A stretch of DNA of 64,000 nucleotides, from assembly GCF_001637325.1 (NCBI RefSeq), contig NZ_LRXL01000053.1, positions 1-64,000 of the forward strand, in the 5' to 3' direction. The notes beneath the pieces are model-generated. The model saw nothing but the letters and a program-made list of their open reading frames with translations, had not been told where the DNA came from and searched no databases. Positions 1 to 9,787 of the stretch are shown here, piece by piece. Origin of the DNA: Cochleicola gelatinilyticus. Its GTDB lineage: Bacteria > Bacteroidota > Bacteroidia > Flavobacteriales > Flavobacteriaceae. How positions within the stretch are numbered: position 1 is the stretch's first letter; every line of letters starts with the position of its first letter. Position numbers and translations under genes: made by a program.

Positions 1-118
1 TTTTTTAAAACTTTTTTGTACTTTTTTCTTAAACCTCTGAAATACCTCGTTTTAAAAAAAACACCTCCCAAATAAACCCTTTATACCTATATATTAGTAC
101 CAATACAACCCGAAAAAC

Positions 119-203
119 TGCGTTAGGGACAAAATCAACTGTCTGAGCTCTTTTTGGGGAATCGCATTCTCCCCAAAAAAGCGAGTGCGGATGGCCCGAC
201 CAC
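119..203. other. Hairpin-bearing intergenic element upstream of thrS
   Basis: The first 377 bases hold no gene I can support. Within them a perfect 10-bp inverted repeat (TTTTTGGGGA at 151-160, TCCCCAAAAA at 170-179, 9-base loop) sits between 'CTGCGTTAGGGAC' on the left and 'GGATGGCCCGACC' on the right. The hairpin could be a two-way terminator for a gene upstream of the window, or part of a structured RNA or repeat. The layout (GTTAGGG, variable hairpin, GCCCGACC) resembles intergenic elements I recall from other flavobacterial genomes, but I cannot confirm a family name. Confidence 0.45.
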
Positions 204-324
204 TTCTCAAATTAAGCCATAAACAGCGCTATGAAAAAACAACCTACAAATAAAAGCAATACTTAAAATTGAAAATTCTAGTGGGAACGCCAAAAATTTT
301 AATTTGAATGAACCTTAATACATA

Positions 325-355
325 TTGTAAAAAGCAGAAAGTCGTAGTATCTTTG
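325..355 (+). promoter_or_regulatory. Bacteroidetes-type promoter of thrS operon
   Basis: TTG at 325-327, a 20-bp spacer, then TATCTTTG at 348-355. This is a full match to the Bacteroidetes sigma-A pattern TTG/TAnnTTTG. Transcription would begin about 15 bases before the thrS ATG, giving a very short leader, so no long attenuator precedes thrS itself. Confidence 0.6.
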
Positions 356-377
356 ACGCTTCAAACTAGCGAATATT

Positions 378-2324
378 ATGATCAACATTACCTTACCAGA
401 CGGAAGTGTAAAACAATTTGAAGCCGGCACTACTCCAATGGACGTCGCAAAAAGTATTAGCGAAGGATTAGCGCGGAATATTATTTCGGCATCTTTTAAC
501 GAAGAAACCGTTGAAACCTCAACTCCACTAAAAGTAGATGGGAGTCTTGTGTTATATTCTTTTAGAGACGATGAAGGGAAAAAAGCGTTTTGGCACTCTT
601 CTGCACATATCTTAGCACAAGCATTGGAAGAACTTTATCCAGGTGTCAAATTAACAATAGGCCCCGCCATTGATAATGGTTTTTATTATGATGTTGATTT
701 TGGAGCTATTTCTATCTCTGAGCATGATCTAAAAAAAATTGAAGATAAAATGATGGAGATTGCTCGCGGAAAGCATGAGTTCTCAATACGAGAGTCTAGT
801 AAAGCTGAGGCGTTGAACTATTATAAGAAAGAAGGAAACGAATATAAAGTTGAACTGATTGAAAACCTAGAGGACGGAACCATTACATTTTGTGATCATG
901 ATACCTTTACCGATCTGTGTCGAGGTGGTCACATTCCGAACACGGGTATTGTAAAGGCAATTAAATTAATGAGCATTGCTGGAGCTTATTGGCGCGGTGA
1001 TGAAAACAATAAACAGTTAACTCGTATTTACGGAGTTAGTTTTCCAAAACAAAAAGACTTAAAAGAATACCTTGAGCTTTTGGAACAGGCTAAACAACGT
1101 GATCACCGAAAGCTTGGAAAAGAATTAGAACTTTTTACATTTTCTCAAAAAGTAGGACAAGGTTTACCGTTATGGCTTCCGAAAGGAGCTGCTCTTCGTG
1201 AGCGTCTTGAAAACTTTTTAAAGAATGCACAAAAAAAAGCTGGCTATGAAATGGTAGTTTCACCACATATCGCGCAAAAAGAGCTGTATGTAACTTCTGG
1301 GCACTTTGCAAAATACGGTGAAGATAGCTTTCAAGTGATTAACACTCCTAATGAAGGGGAAGAGTTTATGTTAAAACCCATGAACTGCCCGCACCATTGT
1401 GAGATTTACAATTACAAACCGTGGTCTTATAAAGATCTACCTAAACGTTTTGCTGAATTTGGAACTGTATATCGCTACGAGCAGAGTGGAGAATTGCATG
1501 GTCTAACGAGAGTTCGCGGATTTACTCAAGATGATGCACATATTTTTTGTACTCCCGACCAATTGGACTCCGAATTTAAGAAGGTAATCGACCTCGTATT
1601 GTATGTATTTGGATCGTTAGGTTTTGAGAACTTTACTACACAGGTCTCTGTACGTGATCTTAGCAAGCCTGAAAAATACATTGGAGATCTTGATACTTGG
1701 GACAAGGCAGAGAATGCAATTCTTAATGCTGTTAAAGATAAGGGGTTAGATTATATAGTAGAAACTGGAGAAGCTGCTTTCTATGGTCCAAAACTCGACT
1801 TTATGGTTAAAGATGCTTTAGGAAGAAGTTGGCAGCTGGGCACCATTCAAGTGGATTATAATCTTCCAGAGCGATTCGACCTTACTTATAAAGGAAGTGA
1901 TAATGAATTACATCGTCCAGTAATGATTCACCGTGCCCCATTTGGAAGTATGGAGCGTTTTGTTGCAATTTTACTTGAGCATACGGGCGGAAACTTTCCG
2001 CTTTGGCTGATGCCAGAACAGGTTGCCATATTGTCATTAAGTGAAAAATATGAAAAATACTCCGAAAAAGTTTTAACTTTGCTTGAAAATGACGAAATTC
2101 GCGCCCTTGTAGATAACAGAAACGAGACTATTGGCAAGAAAATCAGGGAGTCTGAAATGAATAAACTTCCCTATATGCTTATTGTCGGTGAGCAAGAAGC
2201 AAAAGATGGTACGGTTTCTGTACGTAAACATAGCGAAGGAGATTTAGGAACCATGACTGTTCAAGAATTTTCGTCAATGTTACAAGAAGAAGTCAGAAAA
2301 GACATCAAAGAGTTTAATGTTTAA
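378..2324 (+). CDS. thrS: Threonyl-tRNA synthetase
   Basis: Charges tRNA-Thr with threonine in the cytoplasm. The 648-residue length is normal for the full-size enzyme. Domains in order: N-terminal TGS (about 1-60), the editing/SAD domain with its zinc-type HxxxH (H73, H77) and the later CRGGH motif, then a class II catalytic core containing '[10 protein letters not shown]' with zinc-binding Cys and His, the motif 2 region '[17 protein letters not shown]', and a C-terminal anticodon-binding domain. It is the first gene of the classical thrS-infC-rpmI-rplT translation operon; infC follows 15 bases after its stop and in the same frame. The ATG lies just behind a strong promoter match, which fixes the start. 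Confidence 0.97.
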   Translation: MINITLPDGSVKQFEAGTTPMDVAKSISEGLARNIISASFNEETVETSTPLKVDGSLVLYSFRDDEGKKAFWHSSAHILAQALEELYPGVKLTIGPAIDNGFYYDVDFGAISISEHDLKKIEDKMMEIARGKHEFSIRESSKAEALNYYKKEGNEYKVELIENLEDGTITFCDHDTFTDLCRGGHIPNTGIVKAIKLMSIAGAYWRGDENNKQLTRIYGVSFPKQKDLKEYLELLEQAKQRDHRKLGKELELFTFSQKVGQGLPLWLPKGAALRERLENFLKNAQKKAGYEMVVSPHIAQKELYVTSGHFAKYGEDSFQVINTPNEGEEFMLKPMNCPHHCEIYNYKPWSYKDLPKRFAEFGTVYRYEQSGELHGLTRVRGFTQDDAHIFCTPDQLDSEFKKVIDLVLYVFGSLGFENFTTQVSVRDLSKPEKYIGDLDTWDKAENAILNAVKDKGLDYIVETGEAAFYGPKLDFMVKDALGRSWQLGTIQVDYNLPERFDLTYKGSDNELHRPVMIHRAPFGSMERFVAILLEHTGGNFPLWLMPEQVAILSLSEKYEKYSEKVLTLLENDEIRALVDNRNETIGKKIRESEMNKLPYMLIVGEQEAKDGTVSVRKHSEGDLGTMTVQEFSSMLQEEVRKDIKEFNV

Positions 2325-2339
2325 TTAAAATTTATAGCC

Positions 2340-2894
2340 ATAGCAATACGAAGAAAAAGAAGTAGAGGTCCCGCAAGGATTATTAAAGAAGATCAGCACA
2401 GAATCAATAGAAAGATCCGTGTTGATGAAGTACGCCTTGTAGGTGACAATATTGAAATGGGAGTTTATCCAACCAGAAAAGCTCAGGAAATGGCAGATGA
2501 ACAGGGTCTTGATCTTGTTGAAATCTCGCCAAACGCAAAACCACCTGTATGTAAGGTGATGGACTACAAAAAGTTCGTATACGAACAGAAAAAGCGTGAA
2601 AAAGCCATGAAGGCAAAAGCGTCTAAAGTAGTTATTAAAGAAATTCGTTTTGGTCCTAATACAGATGACCATGATTACGAATTTAAAAAGAATCACGGTG
2701 AAAAATTCTTAAAAGATGGTGCGAAGTTAAAAGCGTATGTATTCTTTAAAGGACGTTCTATCATCTATAAAGATCAAGGTGAGATTTTATTATTACGTCT
2801 CGCTCAAGATTTAGAAGAAGTTGGAAAGGTGGAGCAAATGCCTAAACTGGAAGGAAAGCGAATGATTATGTTCATCGCTCCAAAAAAGAAATAA
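2340..2894 (+). CDS. infC: Translation initiation factor IF-3 with AUA start
   Basis: IF-3 binds the 30S subunit and proofreads start-codon selection. The first in-frame ATG (2457) would delete about 39 N-terminal residues; translating upstream in the same frame gives the typical beginning (M)[14 protein letters not shown]..., followed by '[19 protein letters not shown]', so the start must lie near 2340, where the codon is ATA. Another ATA lies at 2334, and there is no ATG, GTG or TTG in frame between the thrS stop and 2457. From 2340 the protein is 184 residues with both the N domain and the C domain (ending '[11 protein letters not shown]'). Non-canonical starts (AUU in Escherichia coli) are known for infC and allow self-limiting control by IF-3. 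Confidence 0.9.
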   Translation: MAIRRKRSRGPARIIKEDQHRINRKIRVDEVRLVGDNIEMGVYPTRKAQEMADEQGLDLVEISPNAKPPVCKVMDYKKFVYEQKKREKAMKAKASKVVIKEIRFGPNTDDHDYEFKKNHGEKFLKDGAKLKAYVFFKGRSIIYKDQGEILLLRLAQDLEEVGKVEQMPKLEGKRMIMFIAPKKK

Positions 2895-2982
2895 TCTCCT
2901 TATTAAGGAGTTAATTATAAAGAAAATTCACTGTAAAATAGTGTAGTGAATAAATGCGAAATAATATTTAAAAAGTAGAAAC

Positions 2983-3180
2983 ATGCCGAAACAAAAAACA
3001 AAATCTAGTGCTAAAAAGCGTTTTAAGCTTACCGGTACTGGTAAAATAAAAAGAAAGCATGCGTTTAAAAGTCACATCTTAACAAAGAAGTCTAAAAAAC
3101 GTAAGCTAAAATTAACTCATGACGGTTTGGTACACGAAGCGGACGAGAGTAATGTTAAACAAATGCTTCGATTGAAGTAA
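2983..3180 (+). CDS. rpmI: Ribosomal protein bL35
   Basis: Structural protein of the large ribosomal subunit: 65 residues, strongly basic, opening '[20 protein letters not shown]' as is usual for bL35. It lies between infC and rplT in the standard order. The 88-base gap after infC contains a short hairpin (CTCCTT, 3-base loop, AAGGAG at about 2898-2912) without a following T run, so it may be a processing or regulatory structure rather than a terminator. Confidence 0.97.
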   Translation: MPKQKTKSSAKKRFKLTGTGKIKRKHAFKSHILTKKSKKRKLKLTHDGLVHEADESNVKQMLRLK

Positions 3181-3273
3181 TCGTTTAACCGGTTAACCTA
3201 ATTATTATAACCCTGGAGTAGTGCCTTAAAGAGTTCAAAATAAGAAACGCCTGCTACAAAAAACAAATAAATT

Positions 3274-3618
3274 ATGCCAAGATCAGTAAATTCAGTTGCA
3301 AAAAGAGCCCGTAGAAAAAAGGTGCTTAAGCAAGCCAAAGGATACTTTGGAAGACGTAAAAATGTATGGACCGTAGCTAAGAATGCCGTTGACAGAGCGA
3401 TGCAGTATTCTTACAGAGACCGTAGAAACAAAAAAAGAACATTCAGAGCTTTGTGGATCCAGCGTATTAACGCAGGTGCACGTCAGCACGGTATGTCTTA
3501 CTCTCAATTTATGGGAGCTTTAAAAAAGGATGGAGTGGAGTTAAATCGTAAAGTATTAGCAGATTTAGCCATGAATCACCCAGAAGCTTTTGAAGCAATT
3601 ATAAAGAAAGTAAAATAA
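3274..3618 (+). CDS. rplT: Ribosomal protein bL20
   Basis: Large-subunit assembly protein that binds 23S rRNA early. 114 residues, the standard size, with the family start '[20 protein letters not shown]' and the conserved '[19 protein letters not shown]' region. It is the last gene of the thrS-infC-rpmI-rplT operon and is followed 24 bases later by a strong terminator. In other bacteria bL20 represses its own operon through the mRNA leader; I see no clear equivalent structure here. Confidence 0.97.
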   Translation: MPRSVNSVAKRARRKKVLKQAKGYFGRRKNVWTVAKNAVDRAMQYSYRDRRNKKRTFRALWIQRINAGARQHGMSYSQFMGALKKDGVELNRKVLADLAMNHPEAFEAIIKKVK

Positions 3619-3642
3619 GAATATTTAATCCTATTATTTCGC

Positions 3643-3676
3643 AAAAACCCATCAGTATAACGCTGATGGGTTTTTT
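3643..3676 (+). terminator. Rho-independent terminator of the rplT operon
   Basis: Perfect 13-bp stem AAAAACCCATCAG / CTGATGGGTTTTT with a 7-base loop, ending in a T run. It closes the thrS-rplT operon. Confidence 0.9.
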
Positions 3677-3735
3677 ATTTTACTGCCAAAATTTTAGTTT
3701 TCAAAAGTTTGGTTATATTCGTAAAAACCCAAATC

Positions 3736-4683
3736 GTGAAAATACACCCTATTATCCTCCTTTTAGGAATAGGAATCTGTACTTCTGCTTTTGCCCAAAA
3801 GACAGGAAAAACCTATAAAACCGATCGTTATAGTTCGATTTACCTCCCGTTGGGAAAAATCTCTTTCGCTGACAGCATCTACTCATTTTCTATGGGTAAT
3901 CCTATGCCTTTAGAGAAGTTTAGAAATCCTATACAGTCTTTGCATGAACCCAATTACGAAAACTATCATACACCAAACTTTCTTTCTATTGGTTGTAAAG
4001 GTGTATTAGAACTCGCCTTTACCGATAATGGATTTATGAACCTACCTGGAAATGATCTCTATATTTTTGAAGTGGGGCCTTCTAAAGAATCTGCTAAAAT
4101 AGAAATTTCTACCAATGGAACAGACTGGACTTATGCCGGAACAATTTCGGGTGGTAAATCTATTTTAGACTTAGAAGATGAAAACATTCCTACAGATGTG
4201 ATCTATTCTTTTTTGCGTATTACCGATATGGAGGATCTTTGTCGAAGTAAGACGGCTGGAGCAGACATCGATGCAGTTGCAGCTATTAACAGTGTTATTA
4301 AACTCACCATTAATGCCGATGTTATTTTTGATGTTTCTGAATACAAACTCAAAAGTTCTGCTAATAAAACGTTAGATTCTCTCGCCAGTTTAATTAAAAA
4401 AGTAGATAAAGCTACTATAGTTGCCGAAGGACACACCGATAGTGATGGAAGCGATCGTTCTAATATGAAGCTTTCAGAAAATCGCTGCCTCTCGGTGATC
4501 GATCGCTTGCGTGCCATATTAGGATACGAAGCCTTATACGATTATGAGGTAAAAGCTTATGGTGAAACAAAGCCAAAAGTAGTAAACGATTCAAAAGAAA
4601 ATAAGCAAATAAATAGACGGGTCGAAATACTTGTTATGCCCCCTAATGATTATTACAAATATATTCCGAAGAAAAAAGATTAA
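3736..4683 (+). CDS. OmpA-family outer membrane protein
   Basis: Probable cell-envelope protein with a C-terminal peptidoglycan-binding OmpA domain. The GTG at 3736 gives a normal signal peptide (MKIHPIILLLGIGICTSAFA, then Q) and is preferred to the longer TTG frame opening at 3709; a TATATTCG box at 3714-3721 also argues that transcription starts after 3709. The N-terminal two thirds are not recognised in detail. The last 110 or so residues carry OmpA hallmarks: 'VIFDVSEYKLKSSA', 'VAEGHTDSDGSDRSNMKLSE', and 'NRRVEILV' near the end. The 3' end overlaps the convergent gene that ends at 4680 by four bases. Confidence 0.85.
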   Translation: MKIHPIILLLGIGICTSAFAQKTGKTYKTDRYSSIYLPLGKISFADSIYSFSMGNPMPLEKFRNPIQSLHEPNYENYHTPNFLSIGCKGVLELAFTDNGFMNLPGNDLYIFEVGPSKESAKIEISTNGTDWTYAGTISGGKSILDLEDENIPTDVIYSFLRITDMEDLCRSKTAGADIDAVAAINSVIKLTINADVIFDVSEYKLKSSANKTLDSLASLIKKVDKATIVAEGHTDSDGSDRSNMKLSENRCLSVIDRLRAILGYEALYDYEVKAYGETKPKVVNDSKENKQINRRVEILVMPPNDYYKYIPKKKD

Positions 4684-5939
4684 GTTTTTTGCTTTTTCTT
4701 TTTGGCTGCAGGAAACAATACATTATTTAATATTAAGCGATACCCTGGTGAATTAGGGTGTAGTGCCAATTCGGTTTTGGCATCCCCGACCCGATGCTGA
4801 TAATCTTCGGGATCGTGTCCGCCATAAAATGTAAAAAAACCTTTTCCTTTGATTCCGTGAATATAGCGAGCCTCTCCGTTACTTTTATTTTCACCCATCA
4901 CCAATACATTAGATTTAATATGATCAGGAGTATACGATGTGGTTTGCCCCATAAATCCCTTTACGAGAGCAGTATGATTTTGAACCAACATACACGGAAT
5001 GGGATCCCATTTTGCAGAATAATCCATTAGCGTAAAATAATCGGTCTCTTTCGATATGCGTCTTTTCGTAGTCATATCGATCGAGGAGAATTCATATACC
5101 ATGGGACTTCTTTCTAGAATATAATCCTTAAAGGCAAAAGTCTTGCTATAATCAATCTTACTTTGATAGCCTGCTTCACTTGGATCACCGTCGAACATAA
5201 CTTCACAAATATCCACCCCTTCGGCCGAAAGAGCAATATCAAAACTGTCGGTGGCACTGCACATGGCAAACATAAATCCACCGCCAACTACATAATCACG
5301 AATTTTTAAAGCTACATCTCTTTTTGCTTCAGAAACTTTTGAATATCCCAGTTTGGCCGCTAAATTTTCTGCATTCTTCTTTTCTTCTATATACCAAGGT
5401 GCAGCTCTGTAAGCACGATAGAATTTCCCATATTGTCCTGTGAAATCTTCATGGTGCAAATGCAACCAATCATACAACAATAATTGGTCGGTCAATACTT
5501 CTTCATCATATACTACTGTATAGGGAATTTCGGCATAAGTAAGCACCATTGTAACAGCATCGTCCCACGGCAAACTTCCTTTAGGAGAATAAACAGCGAT
5601 TTTAGGAGCCTTTTCTAGAACAACAGCTTCCATATTTTGCGAGGGACTGCTTATCTCTGTGAGTATTTGTTCTGTTTTGGAGTCTGAAATAATCTCGAAT
5701 GAAACCCCTCGTATCTGACATTCTCTTTTAATTTCTTCGGAATCTGGTAATAAAAACGAGCCTCCTCGATAATTAAGCAACCACTTCACTTTTGCATTTC
5801 GCTCCAGTGTCCAATAGGTAATTCCATATGCTTTTAAATGTTCTTTTTGTCCCTCTGCATCCATAGGAATTAGAATATAAGAGGCAGAAGCGTTTAAACT
5901 GAAGCAAAAAAAGATACTAAAAATTAGAAGTCTTGTCAT
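4680..5939 (-). CDS. Conserved secreted Bacteroidetes protein (often labelled 'asparagine synthetase B')
   Basis: 419 residues with an N-terminal signal peptide (MTRLLIFSIFFCFSLNASAS). Contains 'KIAVYSPKGSLPWDDAVTMVL' and 'YVVGGGFMFAMCSATDSFDIAL', which look like a glutamine-amidotransferase-like (class I GATase-like) fold, and a C-terminal stretch 'GFFTFYGGHDPEDYQHRVGD' with several conserved-looking His and Asp residues. Such proteins are widely present in Flavobacteriia and sometimes annotated asparagine synthetase B; I see none of the N-terminal-Cys glutaminase or PP-loop features of AsnB, so that label is unsupported. Function unknown, probably periplasmic. Convergent with the OmpA gene. 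Confidence 0.75.
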   Translation of the reverse strand: MTRLLIFSIFFCFSLNASASYILIPMDAEGQKEHLKAYGITYWTLERNAKVKWLLNYRGGSFLLPDSEEIKRECQIRGVSFEIISDSKTEQILTEISSPSQNMEAVVLEKAPKIAVYSPKGSLPWDDAVTMVLTYAEIPYTVVYDEEVLTDQLLLYDWLHLHHEDFTGQYGKFYRAYRAAPWYIEEKKNAENLAAKLGYSKVSEAKRDVALKIRDYVVGGGFMFAMCSATDSFDIALSAEGVDICEVMFDGDPSEAGYQSKIDYSKTFAFKDYILERSPMVYEFSSIDMTTKRRISKETDYFTLMDYSAKWDPIPCMLVQNHTALVKGFMGQTTSYTPDHIKSNVLVMGENKSNGEARYIHGIKGKGFFTFYGGHDPEDYQHRVGDAKTELALHPNSPGYRLILNNVLFPAAKKKKQKT

Positions 5940-6156
5940 GATTTTAAATATAGGAAATCTTATAAAAAGATCACCAACCTTACGTCACTTAATTAACGAC
6001 AAAAGTTACGCCAAAGTGTCTTCCCTTATGGTTAATTTACAAATGCTTGGATAAGGGTCTTCCGCTACTACTTATAAATTAATACTCCTGTACCAAAATG
6101 AGCTTTATAATTAAGACAGAACTAAATAGTACCGATTGCGCACCAATCGTATCGTA

Positions 6157-7710
6157 TTAAAATGGAACTTCATCATCTCCCTCAGGAGACAAATCGTCGT
6201 TCATAGAGCTACCAAAAGCTTCCCCTGGTGATGGCAGATGATCGGTTTTAAAGCTATCATCGTTCGCAGCATCATTCATACGGGAATGAATTTCATTCGT
6301 AAAATTAAAAGTTTCAAGGTTTTCGAACTTCCCTAAATGTCCTACAAATCGAAGGCGTATTTCATCGAGCCCACCATTACGGTGCTTCGCCACAATAAAT
6401 TCAGCTTGACCATCGGTTGGGGTTCGTTCGTCATCATCCCATTCTTCAATTTTATAATATTCAGGTCGATATATAAATGATACAATATCTGCATCCTGCT
6501 CGATCGCACCCGATTCACGAAGATCTGAAAGTAACGGACGTTTACTTCCTCCTCTCGTTTCTACAGCACGCGATAGTTGTGACAAAGCGATTACTGGTAC
6601 ACTTAGTTCTTTTGCTAATGCTTTCAAGTTTCGGGAAATGGTCGAGATTTCCTGTTCACGATTTCCACCTTTCTGACTTCCACCAGCGGTCATTAATTGC
6701 AGGTAATCGATCATGATTAATTTTATACCATGTTGTGAGGACAATCGCCGTGCTTTAGCCCGAAGGTCAAAAATAGAAAGCGAAGGGGTATCATCAATAA
6801 ACAAAGGTGCTTTTTCTAACCCTTTCACTTTAACGTTTAACTGTTCCCATTCGTGCTTTTCAAGATTTCCAGTACGTAGTTTTTCTGAACTCAATCCAGT
6901 TTCGGAAGAAATTAGACGGGTAATTAATTGTACTGATGACATCTCTAGAGAAAAGAACGCTACCGGAATATTATGTTCTACAGCTACATTTCGTGCCATA
7001 GAGAGCGTAAGAGCTGTTTTACCCATACCAGGACGTGCTGCGATGATAATTAAATCACTCGGCTGCCAACCCGAAGTTAGCTTATCTACTTTATCGAAAC
7101 CGGAAGGTATTCCCGAAAGACCTTCTTTATTAGCGATTTCCTCAATTCGTTTCTTTGCTTGAATTACAAGATTTTGTGCTGTTTCTGAAGATCGCTTTAT
7201 ATTACCCTGTGTTACTTCGTATAATTTAGATTCTGCTTTATCTAACAAATCGAATACATCGGTTGTTTCATCGTACGATTCTTCGATGATTTCGTTTGAA
7301 ATTTTTATAAGACTTCGCTGAATGTATTTCTGAAGAATTATACGTGCATGAAACTCAATATGTGCCGAAGAAGATACTTTTTGAGTAAGCTGAATAAGAT
7401 AAAACTCGCCTCCAGCCTGTTCTAATGTTTGATGCTTTTTTAATTGAGAAGAAACGGTTAATAAGTCAACAGGCTCACTGTTTTCAAACAAAGTATGAAT
7501 GGCTTCAAAGATGTGTTGGTGAGCGTCTTTATAGAATACATCAGCATTTAGAATATCGATTACTTCATCGACTCCTTTTTTATCGATCATCATCGCACCT
7601 AGCACAACTTCTTCTAAATCAGTAGCTTGTGGCGGTAATTTTCCTTTCTCTAATGAAATTATTTGAGAGGAGCGTGTTTTGTATGAGGTTTTCGCTTGCA
7701 CTTTTTCCAT
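6157..7710 (-). CDS. dnaB: Replicative DNA helicase
   Basis: Unwinds DNA at the replication fork and recruits primase. 517 residues: N-terminal DnaB domain (about 25-130), linker, then the RecA-like C-terminal domain with Walker A 'ARPGMGKT' (about 225-232), Walker B-type 'LIMIDYLQLM' and the 'SDLRESGAIEQDADIV' motif. No intein is present in the P-loop or the DnaB C-terminal motifs. An acidic tail (SPEGDDEVPF) ends the protein. The 217-base gap on its 3' side shows nothing I recognise. Confidence 0.96.
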   Translation of the reverse strand: MEKVQAKTSYKTRSSQIISLEKGKLPPQATDLEEVVLGAMMIDKKGVDEVIDILNADVFYKDAHQHIFEAIHTLFENSEPVDLLTVSSQLKKHQTLEQAGGEFYLIQLTQKVSSSAHIEFHARIILQKYIQRSLIKISNEIIEESYDETTDVFDLLDKAESKLYEVTQGNIKRSSETAQNLVIQAKKRIEEIANKEGLSGIPSGFDKVDKLTSGWQPSDLIIIAARPGMGKTALTLSMARNVAVEHNIPVAFFSLEMSSVQLITRLISSETGLSSEKLRTGNLEKHEWEQLNVKVKGLEKAPLFIDDTPSLSIFDLRAKARRLSSQHGIKLIMIDYLQLMTAGGSQKGGNREQEISTISRNLKALAKELSVPVIALSQLSRAVETRGGSKRPLLSDLRESGAIEQDADIVSFIYRPEYYKIEEWDDDERTPTDGQAEFIVAKHRNGGLDEIRLRFVGHLGKFENLETFNFTNEIHSRMNDAANDDSFKTDHLPSPGEAFGSSMNDDLSPEGDDEVPF

Positions 7711-7824
7711 AAGGCGAATGTAACTAAATTGTTAAGAGGGGTGGGTTTTTTACGTAGTACGATGTTAACGGGTCTTCAACAATTGAACTGTTAATAACTC
7801 AAAAATATTGTTGATAACCCGTAA

Positions 7825-7854
7825 AAAAATCCGAAGCGCAAACTTCGGATTTTT
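7825..7854 (-). terminator. Terminator downstream of accA
   Basis: Stem AAAAATCCGAAG / CTTCGGATTTTT with a 6-base loop, T-rich on both strands. It lies just past the accA stop on the minus strand and before dnaB, and separates the two transcripts. Confidence 0.85.
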
Positions 7855-7876
7855 GAATCTATCGGTATTGCTGAAA

Positions 7877-8830
7877 CTAGCCTTTAAAGACACCCATCTC
7901 TGAGTATTTTTCCATGCGTTTTTCAACAAGATCTTTTGGTGATAAGTCTTTTAGGACCTTATATTCTTTCTCTATAGCATTTGCTACAGACTTGAACGTT
8001 CCAGGACGATCACTGTGAGCACCTCCTAGAGGCTCTTTTACGATAAGATCGATAAGTTTCTGTTTTTTCATATCTGAAGCAGTAAGTTTTAATGCTTCGG
8101 CTGCCTGTTCTTTAAATTCCCAGCTGCGCCACAAAATGGATGAACAACTTTCTGGAGAGATCACAGAGTACCACGTGTTTTCTAACATAAGGACTCGATC
8201 TCCTACTCCAATTCCTAAAGCACCCCCACTAGCGCCTTCACCAATAATTACTACAATGATAGGTACTTTGAGGCGTGTCATTTCTATAATATTACGTGCA
8301 ATCGCCTCTCCTTGACCGCGTTCTTCTGCTTCTAAACCTGGATAAGCCCCAGGAGTATCTACAAAACAAACTACAGGTACGTTAAACTTTTCGGCAGAGC
8401 GCATTAAACGCAAAGCTTTTCTATATCCTTCTGGGTTTGCCATTCCGAAGTTTCGATATTGACGCGTTTTGGTATTAAAACCTTTTTGCTGCCCAACGAA
8501 CATATAGCTTTGGTCTCCGATTTTACCTAAACCACCGACCATGGCTTTATCATCTTTAAAATTACGATCACCGTGTAATTCTAGGAAAGAATCCCCACAG
8601 AGAGCGTTAATGTAATCCATTGTATAAGGACGATCTGGGTGACGGGATAATTGAACCCGTTGCCATGGCGTTAGATTCTTATAGATGTCCTTTTTCGTTT
8701 CGTTAAGTTTCTTTTCTATTTGCTTGCAGGTATTGGTGACATCCACATCACTCTCTTCACCGATCTGGCAAGCTTTCTCGTATTGCTCTTGCAATTCCTT
8801 TATAGGTAATTCAAATTCAAGATATTCCAT
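7877..8830 (-). CDS. accA: Acetyl-CoA carboxylase carboxyltransferase subunit alpha
   Basis: Transfers carboxyl from biotin to acetyl-CoA in the first step of fatty acid synthesis, as part of AccAD in the cytoplasm. 317 residues, standard size. Recognised by '[19 protein letters not shown]', '[19 protein letters not shown]', '[20 protein letters not shown]' and '[20 protein letters not shown]'. It has its own promoter match upstream and a terminator downstream, so it looks monocistronic; the gene for the beta subunit is not in the window. Confidence 0.97.
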   Translation of the reverse strand: MEYLEFELPIKELQEQYEKACQIGEESDVDVTNTCKQIEKKLNETKKDIYKNLTPWQRVQLSRHPDRPYTMDYINALCGDSFLELHGDRNFKDDKAMVGGLGKIGDQSYMFVGQQKGFNTKTRQYRNFGMANPEGYRKALRLMRSAEKFNVPVVCFVDTPGAYPGLEAEERGQGEAIARNIIEMTRLKVPIIVVIIGEGASGGALGIGVGDRVLMLENTWYSVISPESCSSILWRSWEFKEQAAEALKLTASDMKKQKLIDLIVKEPLGGAHSDRPGTFKSVANAIEKEYKVLKDLSPKDLVEKRMEKYSEMGVFKG

Positions 8831-8866
8831 AATTGCTGCTTGATTTGCTTTTTTGGCTGAATTTAC

Positions 8867-8900
8867 AAAGATAAAATTTTGTTTTTAGCTATCGGGCAAA
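8867..8900 (-). promoter_or_regulatory. accA promoter
   Basis: On the minus strand TTTG (8897-8900), a 22-bp spacer and TATCTTTG (8867-8874). It overlaps the 3' end of the EamA gene, so accA can be transcribed independently of the tgt operon. Confidence 0.5.
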
Positions 8901-9787
8901 TGTCTTTTTTTTCTTTCCATCGATGTTTTAATTATTCCATTTGCTATCACCGTAACGATGATTATTGCAGCGCCATAATAAAACTGAGGACTCATATTTT
9001 CTTCGTCTCCAAGAATAAGTAAGGCTAGAATAATTCCATACACAGGCTCCATATTTATTGTAAGCATTACCGTATACGGGCTTATCCATTTCATGACATG
9101 CACTGAGGCTATAAAAGCGTACGCTGTACACACCGATGCCAATATAAGAAGATACATCCAATCGTTCATTGAGACAGTGAAGAACGCTTCAGAAAAGCTT
9201 CCACTTACCGCGAGATAACCCGTTATGCATAGTGTTCCGAAGAATAACTCGTAGAGGGAGACCACAGAAGCATTATATTTAATTGCATATTTCCCATTGA
9301 TCACTGAGAACAATGCACCCAAAAAAGAGGCTGCCAGCGCGAGTAAGATTCCGAAGAAATAATCGCCTTCAACATTAAAAATAACATATAAACCACCCAC
9401 GACAATTAAACCAAAAAACACTTCGTACCAGATAACTTTGCGACGATATAAAAGCGGCTCTAAAAGCGATGTAAAAAAAGCTCCGGTAGACATTATTGCT
9501 AGTGTAATCGAAACATTAGACACTTTAATTGCTCCAAAAAATGCCAGCCAATGTAAGGCGATTATGAGTCCGGCGAGGAAAAAACCTGCGATCACTTTGG
9601 GGGGAAATTGCAATTTTTCTTTTCTGAAACGCACCCAAATAAAAATAAGCCCCGAAGCGACAAGCATACGATACCAGACCAAGGGAATAGCTTCAATCGT
9701 GATGAGTGCTCCCAATACGGCAGTAAATCCCCAGATGAAGACTATAAAATGAAGGTGCAGGTAATTAAATAATTTATCGTTTTGCAT
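8885..9787 (-). CDS. EamA/DMT-family transporter
   Basis: Inner-membrane permease of the drug/metabolite transporter superfamily. 300 residues made of about ten hydrophobic helices in two EamA repeats (about 10-140 and 150-285), short loops, and a basic C-terminus (KTSMERKKRHLPDS). Substrate unknown; members export amino acids, nucleotides or other metabolites. Its start overlaps the end of the upstream LptF/G gene by 14 bases, so it is the last gene of the tgt operon and is probably translationally coupled. Confidence 0.88.
   Translation of the reverse strand: MQNDKLFNYLHLHFIVFIWGFTAVLGALITIEAIPLVWYRMLVASGLIFIWVRFRKEKLQFPPKVIAGFFLAGLIIALHWLAFFGAIKVSNVSITLAIMSTGAFFTSLLEPLLYRRKVIWYEVFFGLIVVGGLYVIFNVEGDYFFGILLALAASFLGALFSVINGKYAIKYNASVVSLYELFFGTLCITGYLAVSGSFSEAFFTVSMNDWMYLLILASVCTAYAFIASVHVMKWISPYTVMLTINMEPVYGIILALLILGDEENMSPQFYYGAAIIIVTVIANGIIKTSMERKKRHLPDS

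Noticed and set aside
2325-2696. 123-codon minus-strand ORF
   Set aside because: Lies opposite infC, and its composition mirrors the antisense of that gene.
4680-5939. True asparagine synthetase B
   Set aside because: It has a signal peptide and none of the N-terminal Cys glutaminase or PP-loop motifs.
6713-7162. 149-codon plus-strand ORF inside dnaB
   Set aside because: Antisense of the helicase core domain.
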